From: Arthrobacter sp. | Lineage (GTDB): Bacteria; Actinomycetota; Actinomycetes; Actinomycetales; Micrococcaceae | NCBI GenBank assembly: GCA_023264815.1 | Contig: JAHFUZ010000014.1 | Coordinates: forward strand, 39,475-103,474 | DNA length: 64,000 bases | Direction of reading: 5' to 3' | Shown here: positions 44,735-54,015 of the stretch, piece after piece | How the letters are laid out: every line of letters starts with the position of its first letter | Numbering within the stretch: position 1 is the first letter of the stretch | The notes under the pieces: model-generated | Seen by the model: only the letters and a program-made list of their open reading frames with translations | The model's database searches: none | What the model was told of the DNA's origin: nothing | Position numbers and translations under genes: made by a program

Positions 44735-45672
44735 GAGACACGCACCTTCGGGTTGAGCCAGCCGTTGAGCAGGTCAACCATCAGGTTGACCACGATCACA
44801 ACAGCGACGGTGTACATAACGACGCCCATAACCACCGGCTGGTCGCTCTGGATGGTGGCGGTAACAGCCATGGGTCCCATGCCGGGCAGCGCAAAGATGG
44901 ACTCGAGGATGACCACACCGCCGAGCATGCCGATCAGCTGAAGGCTGAGCACGGTCAGTCCGGCGGGCGCCGCGCTGCGCAGGACGTGCTTGAAGAGAAC
45001 TTCACGTTCCCCAATGCCGCGGCTGCGGAGGGTGCGGACGTAATCGCGTTCGAGCTGCTTGATGACGGCGCTGCGGATCTGCTGCGCACCGCCGGTGACG
45101 CCGTTGATCAGCAGGGCGATCACCGGCAGGGTCAGGGACAGCACCCAGGCATCGGCTCCCACCCCGGGCGAAATGGTGCTGGTGGCGGGGAAAAGACCCA
45201 TCTGGATGGCCAGGATGGTGACCAGGATGATTCCGATGACAAACCCGGGAATCGAGTCGCCGATGATGGCGCCAATCTGGACCAGGCGGTCCACCCAGCC
45301 GCGCTTGACGGCTGCGGCCACGCCGATGAGGGTGGCGATGATGGAAATGAGGATCATGGCCACCACCACCATGGTCATGGTCACGGGGATGCGGGTGGCG
45401 AGGGCGTTGGCAACGGGTTCGGAGGTGAACCACGAGGCGCCCAGGTCGCCGCCCAGTGCGCTGGTGACCCAGCTGAAGTAACGGGTGATAATGGGCTGGT
45501 CGAGCCCCAACTCGGCTTCCTTGACGGCCAGCTGTTCCGGTGTTGCCTGGTCGCCCAGGATGTTGCGGGCGATGCTGCCGCTCGATACGTAGAGCAGGGA
45601 AAAGGTGAGGATCGAGACGGCAAGCAGGACGACTACACCGCTGCCGAGGCGTTTAAGGATGAAGGGGATCAT
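44731..45672 (-). CDS. DppB-type ABC transporter permease
   Basis: The 313-residue membrane protein has MIPFILKRLGSGVVVLLAVSI as the first helix, a conserved DQPIITRYFSWVTSALGGDLG loop, and the cytoplasmic loop with EAA-like residues YVRTLRSRGIGEREVLFKH. I chose the ATG at 45670-45672 (GGAG six bases upstream) rather than a longer in-frame reading to 45723. It lies between the binding protein and the fused permease-ATPase gene. Confidence 0.9.
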   Translation of the reverse strand: MIPFILKRLGSGVVVLLAVSILTFSLLYVSSGSIARNILGDQATPEQLAVKEAELGLDQPIITRYFSWVTSALGGDLGASWFTSEPVANALATRIPVTMTMVVVAMILISIIATLIGVAAAVKRGWVDRLVQIGAIIGDSIPGFVIGIILVTILAIQMGLFPATSTISPGVGADAWVLSLTLPVIALLINGVTGGAQQIRSAVIKQLERDYVRTLRSRGIGEREVLFKHVLRSAAPAGLTVLSLQLIGMLGGVVILESIFALPGMGPMAVTATIQSDQPVVMGVVMYTVAVVIVVNLMVDLLNGWLNPKVRVS

Positions 45673-45778
45673 TGCTGGCTCCATTGAACTGGCATGGATT
45701 GGTTGCCGGGTCCGGCAGCCCACCGTCGGTGGTGGCCTGCCGGACCTGTGCAGTTTTTGTGTGGCTACGCGCCCTGGA

Positions 45779-47308
45779 CTACTTGGCGGGTGCGTAGTTG
45801 TAGATCGACGGGACAGCCTGCTGGATCTGCGGCGTCACGGTGATCTTGGAGTTGTGGTAGTACATCTGGTTCACGCGGAACAGCGGTGCGAACCAGGCCT
45901 GCTCCACCACGTACCTGTTGACTTCCTGGGCCAGCTTTCCCGCATCGGAACCGCCGGTCTGGACAGCGTCGATCTTGGCCTGCAGTTCAGGGGTGGTGTT
46001 CTTGAAGGCGTTGTACAGGGCCTTGGTGGAGACGATCTGGTTGATGGCAACCCACGGCTGACCCTGGAAGAGGCTGAAGTACATCGAGGTGAACTTCTGG
46101 GCAGCCACGTCGGAGGTAAACGTGTTGGTGATCGCGGAGCCCACGTTCAGCGTGATGCCGATGTCAGCAAGCTGCTGCTTGACCACAGCGATCTGGGTTT
46201 CGAAGCCGGGGACCGACGGGACCTCGAGCGTGACGCCGGTTTCGTAGCCGGCTTCCTTCAGCAGGGCCTTGGCCTTCGCCGGATCGTACGGGTACTTGTT
46301 CTCCAGTTCCTCAACCCAGGCACCGCTCTCCTTGCCGAAAGGCTGCGAGGTGGGCGTGCCCTGGCCCAGCAGGACCTGGTCAAGGATGGTCTTGCGGTCG
46401 AAGGCGTAGTTGATGGCCTGGCGGACCTTGACGTTGCCCAATGCCGGGTTTTTCGTCCCGTCGCGGTCCATCAGCAGCAGCCCCTGCCAGTCCACCTGGT
46501 TCGCCGTGAGGGTCATCTTGGCGCCTTCAGCCTGCTTGCCGGTCTTGGGATCCAGCAGCGTGGCATCCACCTGGCCTGAGACCAGGGCGTTGGTGCGGGC
46601 GGTCAGGTCGGTCAGGATCTTGAAGGTGACCTTTTCGAACTTCTGCAGGTCCTTGTTCCAGTAGTCCTTGCGGGCGGTGAACACGGACTGTGAGTCCTTG
46701 ACGGTGGCCGCCTTGTCCATCACGTATGGACCGGATCCAACGGGCTCAGTCTTGATGCCTTCGGTGCCCAGGGCCTTGGGGCTGCCCATCAGCCCGGCGG
46801 CCTGGCTGAGGTAGAACTCCAGCGAGGGGTCGGGGGCGCTCAGGTTCAGTTCAATGGTGTCGGCATCCACCACGGCGACGTCGGCCACGGCGGTGAGCTG
46901 GGCCATCTGCGGGCCGTTGGCCTTCTTGAAGTGGTCCAGGTTGGCCTTGGCAGCATCGGCGTCGAACTTGGCCCCGTCGCTAAACGTGACATCGGTACGA
47001 AGGTCCACCGTCAGCTTGGTGTTGGTGTCGTTGTACTTCCATGCGGTAGCCAGCATGGGGCTGAGCTTGCCGTCCGGCTGCCGCAGGAGCAGGGAGTCGT
47101 ACGCGGCCTGGTACGGCTGGAGGTAGTGCCCCACGTGCGCCTGCGCCGGGTCCCAGGAGCGAAGCTCCTGGACTGCGCCCAGCGTCAGTGTGGTGGTCTT
47201 GGGGGCTCCAGCGGTGCTGCCTGCGGGCGTGCCTCCGCCGCAGGCTGTCAGCGCCATGGCTGAGCTGACAATAAGGGCGGCTGCTGCCGCCTTGGGACCT
47301 AACTTCAT
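45779..47308 (-). CDS. family 5 extracellular solute-binding lipoprotein
   Basis: The 509-residue precursor has a lipoprotein signal (ALIVSSAMALTACGGG, lipidated Cys about residue 23). The mature protein follows the DppA/OppA pattern: QELRSWDPAQAHVGHYLQPY, DLRTDVTFSDGAKFDADAAKAN, QAAGLMGSPKALG, and VRQAINYAFDRKTILDQVL. It binds the ligand outside and delivers it to the permease. Ligands of this family include peptides, nickel and oligosaccharides; the neighbouring dehydrogenases and isomerases suggest a carbohydrate. It is the first gene of the operon with GGAG eight bases before the ATG. Confidence 0.9.
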   Translation of the reverse strand: MKLGPKAAAAALIVSSAMALTACGGGTPAGSTAGAPKTTTLTLGAVQELRSWDPAQAHVGHYLQPYQAAYDSLLLRQPDGKLSPMLATAWKYNDTNTKLTVDLRTDVTFSDGAKFDADAAKANLDHFKKANGPQMAQLTAVADVAVVDADTIELNLSAPDPSLEFYLSQAAGLMGSPKALGTEGIKTEPVGSGPYVMDKAATVKDSQSVFTARKDYWNKDLQKFEKVTFKILTDLTARTNALVSGQVDATLLDPKTGKQAEGAKMTLTANQVDWQGLLLMDRDGTKNPALGNVKVRQAINYAFDRKTILDQVLLGQGTPTSQPFGKESGAWVEELENKYPYDPAKAKALLKEAGYETGVTLEVPSVPGFETQIAVVKQQLADIGITLNVGSAITNTFTSDVAAQKFTSMYFSLFQGQPWVAINQIVSTKALYNAFKNTTPELQAKIDAVQTGGSDAGKLAQEVNRYVVEQAWFAPLFRVNQMYYHNSKITVTPQIQQAVPSIYNYAPAK

Positions 47309-47390
47309 TGTTGGCTCCTGAATCTATGGAACGTGAGAGATGCGAATCCGGCCAGGTGTGGCGTGTGCCACACCCGGCCTTCCGAGATTC

Positions 47391-47430
47391 AGACTACGCA
47401 TGATTGCCAAGATTGGCAACCGATTGTCAA
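47391..47430 (-). promoter_or_regulatory. LacI-type operator and promoter of the ABC importer operon
   Basis: TTGGCAACCGATTGTCAA (47413-47430) is the operator. On the minus strand its half TTGCCA (47414-47419) is the -35 and TAGTCT (47391-47396) the -10, with a 17-base spacer, the same layout as at 34211-34250. Confidence 0.8.
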
Positions 47431-47516
47431 AATTGTTGCAACATTTAATTTCGATGATCCTGAATGAAACGTTCTAAAGCCAACAACCGGTTGCCTGCCG
47501 GGGGGACAGGGCTGGT

Positions 47517-48530
47517 TTAAGAAACCCTGGCAGCCGCGTCCGGATAGCTCTGGCGGTAGATTTCCTTGACGATCCGCAGCGACTTTTCGGCCTCTTCCGG
47601 ATTGATCCAGAAGGGCCCCGCATCGTCGAGGCGGGCGTAGAAGTCGTTGATGAGAAGCTCGTGGGAGACGCCCCAGTAGGCGCGTCCGCCGGACTCCACC
47701 ACGCGCTCGGGCACAACGTCCACGCGTCCGTCCGCATAAGTGACCGTCAGGTCCCCCCGCAGGCTGAGCGTGGCCTTCTCCGTCACGATGTCCAGGGTCA
47801 CGGGTGCGTTCACGGCGTTGGCCAGCGTGGCATAGAAGGCACTGCGGACACCGTTGGCGTGTTCGGCCACGAACTCGGCTGTGTCCTCCACCTCAATGGT
47901 GCCACCGAGGAAACGGGTGGCCGCATGGCCGGACAGCGAGGCAACGTCACCCACCAGCCACTGCAGGAGGTCCACGGTGTGGATGGCCTGGTTCATCATA
48001 AGACCGCCGCCGCCGCCCTCCCACGTGCCGCGCCAGTGCCGGCTGCGGTAGTAGTCCGCATCCCGGTGCCACATAACCGTGGCCGAGGCCCCCGTCACCG
48101 CGCCCAGTTCGCCGCTGGACAGCAGGGCGTGCATGGCCTGTGCGGTCGAGTTGTAGCGGTTCTGGAAGCACACGGCAATCTTGGCGCTGCTCTTGGCGGC
48201 CGCCTCCACGAGCCGGCGGCCCTCTTCCAGCGTGTGCGCGAGCGGCTTTTCCACGATGACATTGACACCCCGGTCAAGGGAATCGGCGGCAAGCGCGGCA
48301 TGGGTGTTGTGCGGCGTGGTGATGTGCACAACGTCAGGCCCGACGGCGTCAATGAGGCTGTGGTGGTCCGCGAATCCGGGCACCCCATAGGCGGCCACGG
48401 CAGCCGCGAGGCGGCCGGGGTCCGTGTCACAGACCCCGGCCAGCGTCACGCCGTCGAGCTTTGCAATGGCCTCGAAGTGGACGGCCGAGACGTCACCGCA
48501 GCCGATGACCGCGGCCTTCAGGCCGGTCAC
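47517..48530 (-). CDS. Gfo/Idh/MocA-family oxidoreductase, second copy
   Basis: The 337-residue protein has LKAAVIGCGDVSAVHFEAI, DVVHITTPHNTHAAL, VEKPLAHTLEEGRRL, and WEGGGGGLMMNQAIHTVDLLQW in the catalytic part, then GTIEVEDTAEFVAEHANG. It is an NAD(P)-dependent sugar or cyclitol dehydrogenase of the same family as the gene at 39836 but not nearly identical. It overlaps by four bases the isomerase gene upstream. Together they form a two-gene operon with promoter and operator at 49475-49515. Confidence 0.88.
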   Translation of the reverse strand: MTGLKAAVIGCGDVSAVHFEAIAKLDGVTLAGVCDTDPGRLAAAVAAYGVPGFADHHSLIDAVGPDVVHITTPHNTHAALAADSLDRGVNVIVEKPLAHTLEEGRRLVEAAAKSSAKIAVCFQNRYNSTAQAMHALLSSGELGAVTGASATVMWHRDADYYRSRHWRGTWEGGGGGLMMNQAIHTVDLLQWLVGDVASLSGHAATRFLGGTIEVEDTAEFVAEHANGVRSAFYATLANAVNAPVTLDIVTEKATLSLRGDLTVTYADGRVDVVPERVVESGGRAYWGVSHELLINDFYARLDDAGPFWINPEEAEKSLRIVKEIYRQSYPDAAARVS

Positions 48531-49387
48531 GAGAGCTCTATTCCGTTCTTGGCGGCAAGCGACGCGAAGGCGCGCGCGGCGGTACCGAAGGCAACCGGGC
48601 CGGAGAACCCGCCGAGCTCATGGTGGCTGGCCAGATGCGGCTCGAGGGACGCGAAACCCGCGTAGCCGTCAGCCTTCAGCGCTGCGATGGTGGCGTCCAG
48701 CTCGCCGTCGCCCTCGCCGGAGGGAACAACCTCGCCCGTGGCCATGATGGCGTCCTTGACCTGGAGGTACTCCAGGTACGGGCGGAGCATCGCGTAACCC
48801 TCGGTGTAGGGGCGGACTCCCACCTGGACGAAGTTCGCGTTGTCCCACGCAACGCGCAGGGCCGGAGAGTTCACCGCCTCCATGATGTCCAGGACGCGCG
48901 GGGGCGTATCGCCGTAGATGTCCTTTTCGTTCTCATGCAGGAGGACGACGCCGGCGCTTTCGGCTTCGGCGGCCAGTGCCCGCATGCGCGTGATGACGTC
49001 GTCGCGGATTTCTTCCGGCGTCTGGGTTTCACCGCGGTAGAAGGAGAAGATGCGGATGTACTTGCAGTCCAGGCCCTTGGCCACGGAGATGATCTGGCGA
49101 AGGCGCTCCACTTCGTGTTCCACAGGCAGGCTGATGTCCACTTTGCCGATGGGGCTTGCCACGGCGGAGACCTTCAGGCCCTTGGCATCGAGGATGGCCT
49201 TGAGCTCGGAAACCTGCTCCGGGGTCAACTCGGAAACATTGACACCCCACGCGCTGCGGACCTCGATGTAACTTGCCCCGAGAGCCAGCATGACGGCAGC
49301 CTGCACCGCCGGGTCGGGATCCACCTCGTCGCCAAATCCTGACAGCTGCCAGACGGTGGCGGACGATTCGTTTGCCGTTGTGGTCAC
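48527..49387 (-). CDS. sugar phosphate isomerase/epimerase-type TIM barrel protein, second copy
   Basis: The 286-residue protein has ATVWQLSGFGDEVDPDPAVQ, ASYIEVRSAWGVNVSEL, CKYIRIFSFYRGE, VVLLHENEKDIYGD, RVAWDNANFVQVG and the closing SLEPHLASH, the pattern of AP-endonuclease-2-like barrels. It is paired with the second Gfo/Idh/MocA gene, mirroring the pair at 39836-41918. The GTG start has AAGGAG. The enzyme may act on the oxidized glycoside; this is inference. Confidence 0.85.
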   Translation of the reverse strand: MTTTANESSATVWQLSGFGDEVDPDPAVQAAVMLALGASYIEVRSAWGVNVSELTPEQVSELKAILDAKGLKVSAVASPIGKVDISLPVEHEVERLRQIISVAKGLDCKYIRIFSFYRGETQTPEEIRDDVITRMRALAAEAESAGVVLLHENEKDIYGDTPPRVLDIMEAVNSPALRVAWDNANFVQVGVRPYTEGYAMLRPYLEYLQVKDAIMATGEVVPSGEGDGELDATIAALKADGYAGFASLEPHLASHHELGGFSGPVAFGTAARAFASLAAKNGIELS

Positions 49388-49474
49388 AGGGATCTCCTTA
49401 AGGTTTGCCCGCGGCCGGACAGCCTTGATGCCGCTCCGGCGCGTGGGTGATTTGCTTCACATGCTTCTGCACCC

Positions 49475-49515
49475 AGTCTAGACACCCACACAAATGATGA
49501 CAACCGATTGCCAAA
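49475..49515 (-). promoter_or_regulatory. LacI-type operator and promoter between divergent genes
   Basis: TGACAACCGATTGCCA (49498-49513) is the operator. On the minus strand TTGTCA (49498-49503) is the -35 and TAGACT (49475-49480) the -10, with a 17-base spacer, for the isomerase and oxidoreductase pair. The lacI-type gene starts 86 bases on the other side and may be autoregulated. Confidence 0.8.
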
Positions 49516-49600
49516 TGTTGACATTCTGTGGCAATCTAGGAGCATCAGGGCTGTGGCTATCGTCACAGTGCCCGTCTTGTCCCGTTCAGAGAGGAACGCC

Positions 49601-50623
49601 ATGGCGATGCAAGCGGCCGGAACAGAGCGTCCCGCCACCATCCACGACATTGCCGCCATGTGCGGGGTGGCCGCGTCCACCGTCTCCCGCGCACTGTCTA
49701 CTCCGGACCGGGTCAACATCCGCACGCGTGCACGCATCGAAGCGGCCGCGGCCCAGCTGAACTACACACCCAACAGCCAGGCAAAAGCCCTGAGCTCGGG
49801 CCGCACCGGCGCGGTGGGCGTCCTGGTACCTGATATCACCAACCCGTTCTATTTCGACCTGATCAGGGGCACCCAGCTCCAGCTCAAGGCGGCCGGTTAC
49901 ACCCAGCTGCTGGTGGACACGGAAGAGTCGGACGAGGTGGAGGCCAGCAGCATGGAGCAGCTGCGCAAGAGCGCGGACGGCATCATCGTCACCGCATCCA
50001 GGCTCAGCGACGAGGCACTGCTGGCGGCGGCCGCGAAGACCCCCATCGTCACCATCAACCGCGATGTGGCAGGCGTCCCCGCGGTGGTGATCGATACGCC
50101 GTCGGCCACCAGCCAGGCGCTGGACCACCTGATTTCGCTCGGCCACACACAGATTGCCTACATGGCCGGACCCCTCACGTCCCAGTCCAGCACGCTGCGC
50201 TGGACCGCCCTGGCCGCGGCGGCCGAGGAGCGCGGGGTGGACGTGCGCCGGCTTGGCCCGTTCGCTCCCAAGACGCAGTCCGGGGCCGCGGCCGCCGATG
50301 CGGCGGTGCACTCGGGCGTGACGGCATGCATCGCCTTTAATGACCTGATTGCCATCGGCATGCTGCAACGGCTGCGCGAACGCGGCATCCGGGTTCCGGA
50401 GGACATGAGCGTGGTGGGCTGCGATGACATCTTCGGTGCGGACTTCTGCAATCCCCCGCTGACCACCATGGCATCGCCTATCGAGCAGGCCGGCCGCGTG
50501 GCCGTCTCCATGCTGCTGGCCCAGCTGAACCCGCTGGCCGGCGGTGGCAGCCGCAGCCGCTCCCTCATGCCCACGCACCTTACGGTCCGGGGCTCCACCG
50601 GACCGGCGCCGGCCGCTTCCTGA
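49601..50623 (+). CDS. LacI-family regulator of the ABC importer locus
   Basis: The 340-residue protein has a LacI helix-turn-helix TIHDIAAMCGVAASTVSRAL and the ligand-binding domain (VLVPDITNPFYFDLIRG, INRDVAGVPAV, VVGCDDIFGADFCNPPLTT). It starts at ATG 49601 with AGAGG seven bases upstream, not at the longer frame to 49508. The recognition helix is identical in key residues to the paralogue at 37320-38381, so operator cross-talk is plausible. The likely targets are 47413-47430 and 49498-49513. Confidence 0.9.
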   Translation: MAMQAAGTERPATIHDIAAMCGVAASTVSRALSTPDRVNIRTRARIEAAAAQLNYTPNSQAKALSSGRTGAVGVLVPDITNPFYFDLIRGTQLQLKAAGYTQLLVDTEESDEVEASSMEQLRKSADGIIVTASRLSDEALLAAAAKTPIVTINRDVAGVPAVVIDTPSATSQALDHLISLGHTQIAYMAGPLTSQSSTLRWTALAAAAEERGVDVRRLGPFAPKTQSGAAAADAAVHSGVTACIAFNDLIAIGMLQRLRERGIRVPEDMSVVGCDDIFGADFCNPPLTTMASPIEQAGRVAVSMLLAQLNPLAGGGSRSRSLMPTHLTVRGSTGPAPAAS

Positions 50624-50703
50624 GGGCGGCTCGCCCCCGGGACACGGACGCCTTCGAGGGACACAGTTGAGCGTTGTTGACACCGCTGACTAGGCTGGAT
50701 CAC

Positions 50704-51525
50704 ATGCGCGAACTCCAGGCCACCATCATCAAAGAAATGGGCGTGCAGCCCCGGATCGATCCCCGCGGGGAGGTGCGCAAGCGTGTGGATTTCCTGAAGG
50801 AGTATCTCCGGGCCACCCAAACCAAGGGCTTTGTCCTGGGCATCTCGGGCGGACTTGATTCGTCCCTCGCCGGGCGGCTGGCGCAGCTGGCCGTCGAGGA
50901 ACTCGAGGCCGAGGGTGTGGAGGCCAATTTCGTTGCTGTCCGGCTCCCCTACGGCGTCCAGCACGACGAAGCGGACGCCCAGGCCGCACTGGACTTTGTC
51001 CAAGCCAAGACCGAGTGGACGTTCAACATTTCTGCGGCCGTGGACGGCTTCGAGGACGAGTTCGAGAAAACTGTGGGAAACGGCATCTCGGATTTCCACA
51101 AGGGCAACACCAAGGCCCGCACAAGGATGATCGCGCAGTACGCCTTGGCCGGCGAACACAACTACCTGGTGATCGGCACGGACCACGGGGCCGAGTCCGT
51201 CACCGGGTTCTTCACCAAGTTCGGCGACGGCGGCGCGGACATCCTGCCGCTGTTTGGACTGAACAAGCGGCAGAACCGCGAACTCCTGGCCGAACTCGGC
51301 GCACCGGCCCGCGTCTGGGAGAAGGTTCCCACCGCCGATCTGCTGGATGACAAGCCGGGCCGCACTGACGAGGACGAACTTGGCCTGAGCTACGACCAGA
51401 TCGATGACTACCTTGAAGGCCGGGACATCCCGGAAGCGGCGGCCGAACTGATCGAACAGAAGTACCTCCGCACGCGGCACAAGCGCACCGTCCCGGTCAC
51501 CATCTTCGACACCTGGTGGAAATAG
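50704..51525 (+). CDS. nadE: ammonia-dependent NAD+ synthetase
   Basis: NadE amidates nicotinic acid adenine dinucleotide to NAD+. The 273-residue protein has the ATP PP-loop [68 protein letters not shown], and [11 protein letters not shown] followed by the [16 protein letters not shown] tail. No glutaminase domain is present. The ATG at 50704 begins the family-typical [14 protein letters not shown]; the open frame upstream is ten residues of no value. Confidence 0.96.
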   Translation: MRELQATIIKEMGVQPRIDPRGEVRKRVDFLKEYLRATQTKGFVLGISGGLDSSLAGRLAQLAVEELEAEGVEANFVAVRLPYGVQHDEADAQAALDFVQAKTEWTFNISAAVDGFEDEFEKTVGNGISDFHKGNTKARTRMIAQYALAGEHNYLVIGTDHGAESVTGFFTKFGDGGADILPLFGLNKRQNRELLAELGAPARVWEKVPTADLLDDKPGRTDEDELGLSYDQIDDYLEGRDIPEAAAELIEQKYLRTRHKRTVPVTIFDTWWK

Positions 51526-51620
51526 GCAACGCTGCACCTTCCGCACCCTTGGAAGTCCTAGTATATTGCTGATGAAGTAATCACAGGGCCGTCGCCGGCC
51601 CGGCAATGTCAGGAGGCGCC

Positions 51621-52127
51621 GTGGGCAGCCCGCTCCCCCGCGACCCCATCGCCGAGGCCCGGAGTAACTGGGAGCGCCACGGCTGGGGCGATGTGGCTGC
51701 ACCGATGGCCGCCATCACCGCCATCATGCGGACCCAGCAGATCCTGCTGGCGCGGATCGAGGCGGTCCTCAAGCCGTTCGGCCTGACCTTTGCCCGCTAT
51801 GAATTGCTGGCGCTGCTGAGCTTCGCCCGCAGCGGTGCGCTGCCCATGAACAAAGCCAGCGCGCTACTGCAGGTGCATCCCACCTCGGTGACCAACGCCG
51901 TCGACCGCCTGGAGCAGGCCGGGCTGGTGGCCCGCTCCCCGCACCCCACGGACGGACGCACCACGCTGATCGAACTCACCGCCGAGGGCCGCACCCTGGC
52001 GAAACATTCAACGGCGGCGCTCAACGCCGAGGTGTTCGGCAAGTCAGGTTTCGCAGACGAGGACGTGGAGCACCTACTCCGGGTCCTGGGCGATTTCCGC
52101 AAGGCAGCCGGCGACTTCACGGATTGA
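51621..52127 (+). CDS. MarR-family regulator
   Basis: The 168-residue protein has the MarR winged helix: RTQQILLARIEAVLKPFG, FARYELLALLSF, ASALLQVHPTSVTNAVDRLEQAGL (recognition helix) and RSPHPTDGRTTLIELT (wing). The start is GTG at 51621 with AGGAGG five bases upstream, five codons after an ATG. TAGTATATTGC about 60 bases upstream is A/T-rich and may contain the -10. The target genes are not evident; nadE lies upstream and the convergent enoyl-CoA hydratase downstream. Confidence 0.9.
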   Translation: MGSPLPRDPIAEARSNWERHGWGDVAAPMAAITAIMRTQQILLARIEAVLKPFGLTFARYELLALLSFARSGALPMNKASALLQVHPTSVTNAVDRLEQAGLVARSPHPTDGRTTLIELTAEGRTLAKHSTAALNAEVFGKSGFADEDVEHLLRVLGDFRKAAGDFTD

Positions 52128-52146
52128 CCCGGCTCGTGATGCCACG

Positions 52147-52162
52147 TGGCAACCGATTGCCA
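52147..52162. promoter_or_regulatory. isolated LacI-type operator-like palindrome
   Basis: TGGCAACCGATTGCCA is a near-identical match to the operators at 34233, 37264, 47413 and 49498. It lies in the gap between the MarR stop (52127) and the convergent enoyl-CoA hydratase stop (52256), with no -10 at the proper distance on either strand. Confidence 0.65.
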
Positions 52163-52190
52163 AATATCGTGGGATGCCGCCCCAGCAAGC

Positions 52191-52255
52191 ATCGGTTGCT
52201 CCGTAACGGCCGTTTTGGCGGCCCAAAACGGCCGGTGGGGATCAATGGATGGGGG
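52191..52255. repeat. palindromic repeat, second family, copy C
   Basis: The inner stem CGGCCGTTTTGG (52207-52218) pairs perfectly with CCAAAACGGCCG. The outer arms differ: TTGCTCCGTAACGG on the left and, on the right, the complement of ATTGATCCCCACCGG. Both arm types also occur at 60307-60417. It abuts the stop of the enoyl-CoA hydratase gene. Confidence 0.75.
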
Positions 52256-53035
52256 TCAGCGGTGCTTGAACTCCGGCTGGCGCTTTTCGCTGAACGCGGC
52301 CATGCCTTCTCTCTGGTCTTCCGTGGCGAAGAGGGAGTGGAACACTCGGCGCTCGAAGAGGACGCCCTGCGCCAGCCCCAGTTCAAAGGCGGCGTTCACG
52401 GCTTCCTTGGCCAGCATGGCCGCCGGCTTGGACTTGGACGCGATTACCTCGGCGGCCTTCAGCGCTTCCTCCACCACGGACGCCGCCGGCACCACCCGTG
52501 AAACCAGTCCTGCGCGTTCGGCCTCGGCGGCATCCATCATGCGCCCGGTGAGGACCATGTCCATGGCTTTGGCTTTGCCCACGGCATGGGTCAGCCGCTG
52601 GGAGCCGCCCATGCCGGGGATGACGCCGAGGTTGATCTCCGGCTGGCCGAACTTGGCGTTGTCCCCCGCAATGATGACATCGCACATCATGGCCAGCTCG
52701 CAGCCGCCGCCCAAGGCGAAGCCGGAGACGGCCGCCACCACCGGGATCCGCAGCCGGGTCAGGCTTTCCCAGCCCCGGAACCAGTCCGCCGCGTACATCT
52801 CCATGTAGCCCTTGGACGACATCTCCTTGATGTCGGCCCCCGCTGCGAAGGCCTTTTCCGAGCCGGTGATCACCACGGCACCCACGGCAGGGTCTGCATC
52901 CATGGCGGTGACGGCGGCGACGACTTCCTCCATGGTGGCCTTGTTCAGGGCGTTCAGTGCCTGTGGCCGGTTGAGGGTCACCAGACCCACCCGGCCACGT
53001 TGTTCCACCAGAATGTTGTTGTACTGCTGCGCCAA
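52256..53035 (-). CDS. enoyl-CoA hydratase
   Basis: The 259-residue crotonase-family enzyme has [33 protein letters not shown] (oxyanion hole), [16 protein letters not shown] with the catalytic glutamate region, and [12 protein letters not shown]. It hydrates short enoyl-CoA such as methacrylyl-CoA. It begins at TTG with AGGGG six bases upstream. It is the last gene of the valine-degradation operon after mmsB. Confidence 0.92.
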   Translation of the reverse strand: MAQQYNNILVEQRGRVGLVTLNRPQALNALNKATMEEVVAAVTAMDADPAVGAVVITGSEKAFAAGADIKEMSSKGYMEMYAADWFRGWESLTRLRIPVVAAVSGFALGGGCELAMMCDVIIAGDNAKFGQPEINLGVIPGMGGSQRLTHAVGKAKAMDMVLTGRMMDAAEAERAGLVSRVVPAASVVEEALKAAEVIASKSKPAAMLAKEAVNAAFELGLAQGVLFERRVFHSLFATEDQREGMAAFSEKRQPEFKHR

Positions 53036-53076
53036 ACCGTGCCCCTTTGTGTGTAATGGATGAACCGGTACCTACG

Positions 53077-54015
53077 CTACGTGGCGGACCTGTCCCGGAT
53101 GTCGGTGATGATGCCCGAAAAATCGCGTCCCGCACCGGCCCCGGCCGCGAACTCGTCGTAAATCTTCGAGGCCAGCGGCCCCATTTGCGCCGCCACCCCG
53201 GTGCTTTCCAGCGCGTTGAGGGCCAGCCGCAGGTCCTTGGCCATCAGGGCACCCGCGAATCCCGGTTGATAGTCGCGGTTGGCCGGACTGGTGGGCACGG
53301 GTCCCGGAACGGGACAGTTGGTGGTCAGCGCCCAGCACTGGCCCGAGGCGTTGGCGGCGACGTCGAAGAGCGCCTGGTGCGTCAGTCCCAGCTTTTCGCC
53401 CAACACAAACGCCTCACTGACGGCGATCATGGACACACCCAGGATCATGTTGTTGCAAACCTTCGCGGCCTGCCCGGCGCCGTGCTCCCCGCAGTGGACA
53501 ACACGCTTTCCCATCAGTTCCAGGAGGGGCTTCACCGCTTCGAAGTCCTCGGGTAAGGCCCCCACCATGAACGTCAGGGTGCCGGCTTCGGCACCCACCA
53601 CACCACCGGAAACAGGCGCATCCACGGAACGGTGACCGGCGTCCAACGCAATCGCTGCCGCCTCCCTGGCCTCCTCAACGTTGATGGTGGAGCAGTCCAG
53701 GAACATGGTGTCCGGCGCCGCCACGGACAGCAGGCCGGGCTCGCCGCCCACCCCCCGGTAGGCGTCCAGGACGTGCTGCCCGCTGGGCAGCATGGTGAGT
53801 ACGACGGCGGCGCCTGCCACCGCTTCAGCCGCGGATCCCGCCATCGGAACGCCGTGCGCCCGGGCTGCCTCCACGGCGGCCGGCACGGGATCGTACCCTG
53901 TCACGTTGTGCCCGGCCTTGATCAGGTTGGCCGCCATGGGACCGCCCATATGGCCCAGGCCGAGGAAGGCGATGGTGCCGCTCGCGGCGTTGTCAGAAGG
54001 TGCAGGCTCAGACAT
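53077..54015 (-). CDS. mmsB: 3-hydroxyisobutyrate dehydrogenase
   Basis: MmsB oxidizes 3-hydroxyisobutyrate to methylmalonate semialdehyde with NAD. The protein (312 residues) has IAFLGLGHMGGPMAANLIKAG, DAPVSGGVVGAEAGTL and HGAGQAAKVCNNMILG (catalytic lysine), with GALMAKDLRLAL near the end. The start at ATG 54013-54015 has AAAGGAG upstream; a longer reading adds nothing conserved. It overlaps the preceding hydrolase gene by eight bases. Confidence 0.92.
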   Translation of the reverse strand: MSEPAPSDNAASGTIAFLGLGHMGGPMAANLIKAGHNVTGYDPVPAAVEAARAHGVPMAGSAAEAVAGAAVVLTMLPSGQHVLDAYRGVGGEPGLLSVAAPDTMFLDCSTINVEEAREAAAIALDAGHRSVDAPVSGGVVGAEAGTLTFMVGALPEDFEAVKPLLELMGKRVVHCGEHGAGQAAKVCNNMILGVSMIAVSEAFVLGEKLGLTHQALFDVAANASGQCWALTTNCPVPGPVPTSPANRDYQPGFAGALMAKDLRLALNALESTGVAAQMGPLASKIYDEFAAGAGAGRDFSGIITDIRDRSAT

